IMG/VR virus record: IMGVR_UViG_3300034198_009155 | Coordinates: 1-31,367 of that record | Reading direction: 5' to 3' (one strand) | Source of the DNA: a virus | DNA length: 31,367 nucleotides | Shown here: positions 29,498-31,367 of the stretch, piece by piece | Layout of the letters: each line of letters begins with the position of its first letter | Position numbering within the stretch: position 1 is the first letter of the stretch | Position numbers and translations under genes: made by a program | The notes under the pieces: model-generated | What the model saw: the letters and a program-made list of their open reading frames with translations, nothing else | The model's database searches: none | Told to the model about the DNA's origin: nothing

Positions 29498-29649
29498 AAT
29501 ATTACCTTTAAATTTTTTGATTCACAATATGCTTTGCTAAAAGCTAAAGTTACAATATAATAACCAGTGGTTTCATTTAAACACAATCTTGGTTTAAGAA
29601 TTGGATTTGTTCTGTTGAACTCTCTAAGAGCTTCGTGTAGTGTTTTCAT
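29494..29649 (-). CDS. 51-residue early protein
   Basis: A small frame (MKTLHEALREFNRTNPILKP...) from ATG at 29649 to TGA at 29494, which overlaps the start of the next gene. A TATATTTG promoter box lies 38 bp upstream, so it may head the early operon. Its residues suggest a helix followed by a short beta hairpin (RLCLNETTGYYIVTLAFSKAY). The bases around its start closely match those around the 25-codon frame at 493, with the same MKTL beginning. The function is unknown. Confidence 0.5.
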   Translation of the reverse strand: MKTLHEALREFNRTNPILKPRLCLNETTGYYIVTLAFSKAYCESKNLKVIL

Positions 29650-29686
29650 TTGGTAGTATTTAATTGATTAATATTTAGCAATATTA

Positions 29687-29694
29687 CAAATATA
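29687..29694 (-). promoter_or_regulatory. -7 promoter box (TATATTTG) for the early minus operon
   Basis: An exact TAnnTTTG match on the minus strand in the 100-bp gap after the RusA gene. Its transcript would include the 51-residue gene and those after it. The gap (29650-29749) is otherwise AT-rich with no other feature seen. Confidence 0.5.
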
Positions 29695-29749
29695 TTTTTG
29701 AATAAAAAAATTTATTTTCATAATATTTTGTAACTAATTGATTATCAAT

Positions 29750-30070
29750 CTAATAAAATTTAAATTTAATATAATCTTGACCTTTATTTATTATCGTTTT
29801 GGTTACATGTAATTCAACAATATACCTATCATCAAAGCCATATTTTTTAACTAAACAATCCAAAAAAGTTTTTAAACCGTTGTCAATATCACTAAGTTTT
29901 GAGCTATATCCAAAATCAATTTTTAAACGAATGTCTTTTGTTGGCACGTCTTTTAATTTAGGTAGCACCAATAACATGTTAGAAATAAATTTATTGTATT
30001 CAGGCGTTTTAAATCTGCGACCTTGAAATGCTTTATTAATTGATAATGCTTTTATGTTTAAATTTATCAT
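29750..30070 (-). CDS. rusA: RusA-like Holliday junction resolvase
   Basis: A 106-residue protein of the RusA family, which cuts four-way DNA junctions as a dimer. Acidic residues fit the family: SDIDNGLKTFLDCL (residues 60-73) has the D61-x-D63 pair, and GFDDRYIVELHV (79-90) has the later acidic pair (D80/D81). The N-terminal half has the FQGRRFKTPEYNKF segment that resembles substrate-contacting loops in this family. A length near 110 is usual. The TATATTTG box ends six bases before its ATG, which suggests a short or absent leader. It would resolve junctions before packaging. Confidence 0.75.
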   Translation of the reverse strand: MINLNIKALSINKAFQGRRFKTPEYNKFISNMLLVLPKLKDVPTKDIRLKIDFGYSSKLSDIDNGLKTFLDCLVKKYGFDDRYIVELHVTKTIINKGQDYIKFKFY

Positions 30071-30075
30071 TTACG

Positions 30076-30083
30076 CAAATATA
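30076..30083 (-). promoter_or_regulatory. -7 promoter box (TATATTTG) at rusA, near-leaderless
   Basis: An exact box on the minus strand, five bases from the ATG at 30070. It forms a divergent pair with the plus-strand box at 30096. Confidence 0.5.
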
Positions 30084-30095
30084 AATAAAAATAGT

Positions 30096-30103
30096 TATAT
30101 TTG
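30096..30103 (+). promoter_or_regulatory. -7 promoter box (TATATTTG) for the metallophosphoesterase gene
   Basis: An exact TAnnTTTG match on the plus strand, 17 bases before the ATG at 30121. It is back to back with the rusA box, with 12 bases between them, so the two could compete or be co-regulated. Confidence 0.55.
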
Positions 30104-30120
30104 TTAAAAACTTATAAATT

Positions 30121-31119
30121 ATGGCAGGTAGTAAACCAACTCTTAAAAATGAAATTGTAAGAAAATATTTAAAGAAATTTCCTACAACGCCAAACGCTGC
30201 TTTAGCACGTAAAATCTTTAAAGAGAATCCTATTCAGTTTAAAGACGCTGAAACTATTAGAACCATGATAAGGAATATTACTGGTAACTTGGGACTTAAA
30301 AATAAAAATATATTAATAGATAAAACTTTAATTAGTAAAGCAAAGCCTTGTAATCCTTATAATTTGCCGAATAGTTATGAATCTGATTTTACAATATTTG
30401 ATATTAAACAAAGCCGTATTTTAATTTTAAGTGATTTACATTTTCCATACCAAAATAATAAAGCTGTTGAAGTTGCACTTGATTATGGCAAAGAAAAAAA
30501 AGTTGACTGCATTTTAATTAACGGTGATTTAATTGATTTTGCTAACATCAGCAGACACGACAAAGATTGGCGTTCACGTTCTATTAACGATGAATTTGAA
30601 TCGGTTAGAACATTCTTAAAATCATTAAGGTTAAACTTTCCAAACACACGAATAATTTATAAACATGGAAATCATGATGAACGCTGGGAGAAATTTTTAT
30701 ACGTTAAAGCTCCAGAAATATTTGACGTTGCAGACTTTCAATTAGAAGTGTTGTTACGTTTAGGTGAATTAAAAATTGAAACCGTAAAAGATAAACGACC
30801 TATTCGTTTGGGTAAATTAACTGTACTACATGGTCATGAATTAATGGGAATGGGTGGTGTTAACCCTGCACGTGCTACATTTACTAAAACATTAGAAGAT
30901 ACATTGGTAGGACACTATCATAGGACAAGTTCACATTCTGAACCAACAATGAATAATAGATTAATTAATGTACATTCACAAGGTTGTTTGTGTGATATGC
31001 AACCAATGTTTATGCCAATTAATAAATGGAATTTAGGATTTAGTTATGTTGAACTAAACATTAAAACAGATGAATATTTCTTAGATAATAAAAAAATAGT
31101 TAACAATAAAATTTATTAA
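30121..31119 (+). CDS. Calcineurin-like metallophosphoesterase with N-terminal HTH-like region
   Basis: A 332-residue phosphoesterase. The core has all five motifs of the family: D105-x-H107 (SDLHFP), D136 (NGDLID), GNHDER (183-188), a GH motif at 238-239 (LHGHEL), and H265-x-H267 (GHYHRT). These residues bind two metal ions. The N-terminal 60 residues (NEIVRKYLKKFP...NAALARKIFKENP...DAETIRTMIRNITG) resemble a small helix-turn-helix domain, so it may act on nucleic acid. Phages carry such enzymes, but their substrates are mostly unknown. It has its own promoter and is divergent from rusA. Confidence 0.8.
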   Translation: MAGSKPTLKNEIVRKYLKKFPTTPNAALARKIFKENPIQFKDAETIRTMIRNITGNLGLKNKNILIDKTLISKAKPCNPYNLPNSYESDFTIFDIKQSRILILSDLHFPYQNNKAVEVALDYGKEKKVDCILINGDLIDFANISRHDKDWRSRSINDEFESVRTFLKSLRLNFPNTRIIYKHGNHDERWEKFLYVKAPEIFDVADFQLEVLLRLGELKIETVKDKRPIRLGKLTVLHGHELMGMGGVNPARATFTKTLEDTLVGHYHRTSSHSEPTMNNRLINVHSQGCLCDMQPMFMPINKWNLGFSYVELNIKTDEYFLDNKKIVNNKIY

Positions 31120-31122
31120 ATT

Positions 31123-31367
31123 ATGGCATTATTTAAATTCAGAATAATTGACAAACACGAAACACAGGAGTTCGGTGATTACGGCGAAATAATTACTAAG
31201 CCATTTGGTGATTGGTTAATTTTTAATTTTGCCTTAGAAACAAGCGAAACTGTTATTATTGCATTTAGAAGTTATATTTTATTTGACGAAAATGAAAATG
31301 CAAAAGAATGCACAAAGGTGTATTTATCAGACGGCTCTATTTTATTTGCCGTTAATAAATTTGATAC
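31123..31367 (+). CDS. 5' part of a truncated gene, unknown product
   Basis: An ATG at 31123, three bases after the phosphoesterase stop, opens a frame that continues past the window end (81 full codons seen). The visible part is beta-rich and acidic (ALFKFRIIDKHETQEFGDYG, then GDWLIFNFALETSETVIIAF and YLSDGSILFAVNKFD). No family is recognised. Position suggests the same operon as the phosphoesterase. Confidence 0.55.
   Translation, partial: MALFKFRIIDKHETQEFGDYGEIITKPFGDWLIFNFALETSETVIIAFRSYILFDENENAKECTKVYLSDGSILFAVNKFD

Noticed and set aside
1-31367. tRNA, rRNA, integrase/attachment site or IS element
   Set aside because: No cloverleaf-like segment, rRNA-like stretch, recombinase motif or terminal inverted repeat was found by reading both strands; short sites could still be missed by eye.

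Overview
The window is a 31 kb piece of a tailed-phage or prophage genome from a Bacteroidetes host, most likely a Flavobacterium-like one. The DNA is strongly AT-rich. Start codons are preceded by A-rich leaders rather than Shine-Dalgarno sequences, and a recurring TAnnTTTG box, the Bacteroidetes -7 promoter element, stands upstream of many genes. No tRNA, rRNA, CRISPR array, insertion sequence, integrase or MuA/MuB-type transposase is visible. A sheath, a tube and a baseplate indicate a contractile tail (myovirus morphology). Several head genes are of the Mu type: a gp29/DUF935 portal, a gpF-like protein, a gp36/DUF1320-like protein and a gpG/gpS-type morphogenesis protein.

Layout. Positions 1-1866 (+) hold the end of a truncated gene and a single-strand DNA module: an SSB-like DUF3127 protein, an ERF annealing protein, a Gp157-family protein and a small zinc-ribbon protein. 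Nearly everything from 30070 down to 1863 is on the minus strand. Read in the direction of transcription, this gives RusA resolvase, small proteins, a glycosyltransferase of probable DNA-modification type, a PD-(D/E)XK nuclease, a replication initiator containing a candidate iteron origin, primase-helicase, small and large terminase, head-tail connector, portal, gpF-like, morphogenesis proteins, baseplate J, baseplate/tail proteins, [a plus-strand insert gene at 16457], ClpP-type protease/scaffold, major capsid, sheath, tube, a frameshifted tail chaperone pair, tape measure, LysM/hub/spike/gp25-like baseplate parts, tail fibre, a LamG lectin-like protein, small proteins, amidase endolysin and holin. 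At the right end (+) lie a metallophosphoesterase with an N-terminal HTH-like region and a truncated gene.

Strongest non-gene signals. (1) The 5' leader of the replication initiator can form two hairpins whose 6-nt loops are exact complements (kissing loop), the second followed by a U tract. (2) The ERF-gene leader has a related plan: a 5' segment complementary to the apical loop of a hairpin, plus a 25-codon leader ORF. (3) Four 11-bp iterons beside a pyrimidine/AT tract lie inside the initiator gene, out of step with its reading frame. (4) A nine-A slippery run and a start-less -1 frame make a gpG/gpGT-type fusion upstream of the tape measure. (5) A divergent promoter pair serves the inserted gene, with a TTGTNACAA dyad that recurs at another promoter. 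(6) One terminator lies between capsid and sheath, and another is buried inside the holin gene on the opposite strand.

How the genes fit together. The ERF protein, SSB-like protein, PD-(D/E)XK nuclease and RusA form a phage recombination set split between the two ends of the window. The initiator plus primase-helicase would drive replication from the iterons. Terminase and portal package DNA, and the long minus-strand operon builds capsid, contractile tail and lysis proteins. All family names come from reading the sequence by eye, without database searches.
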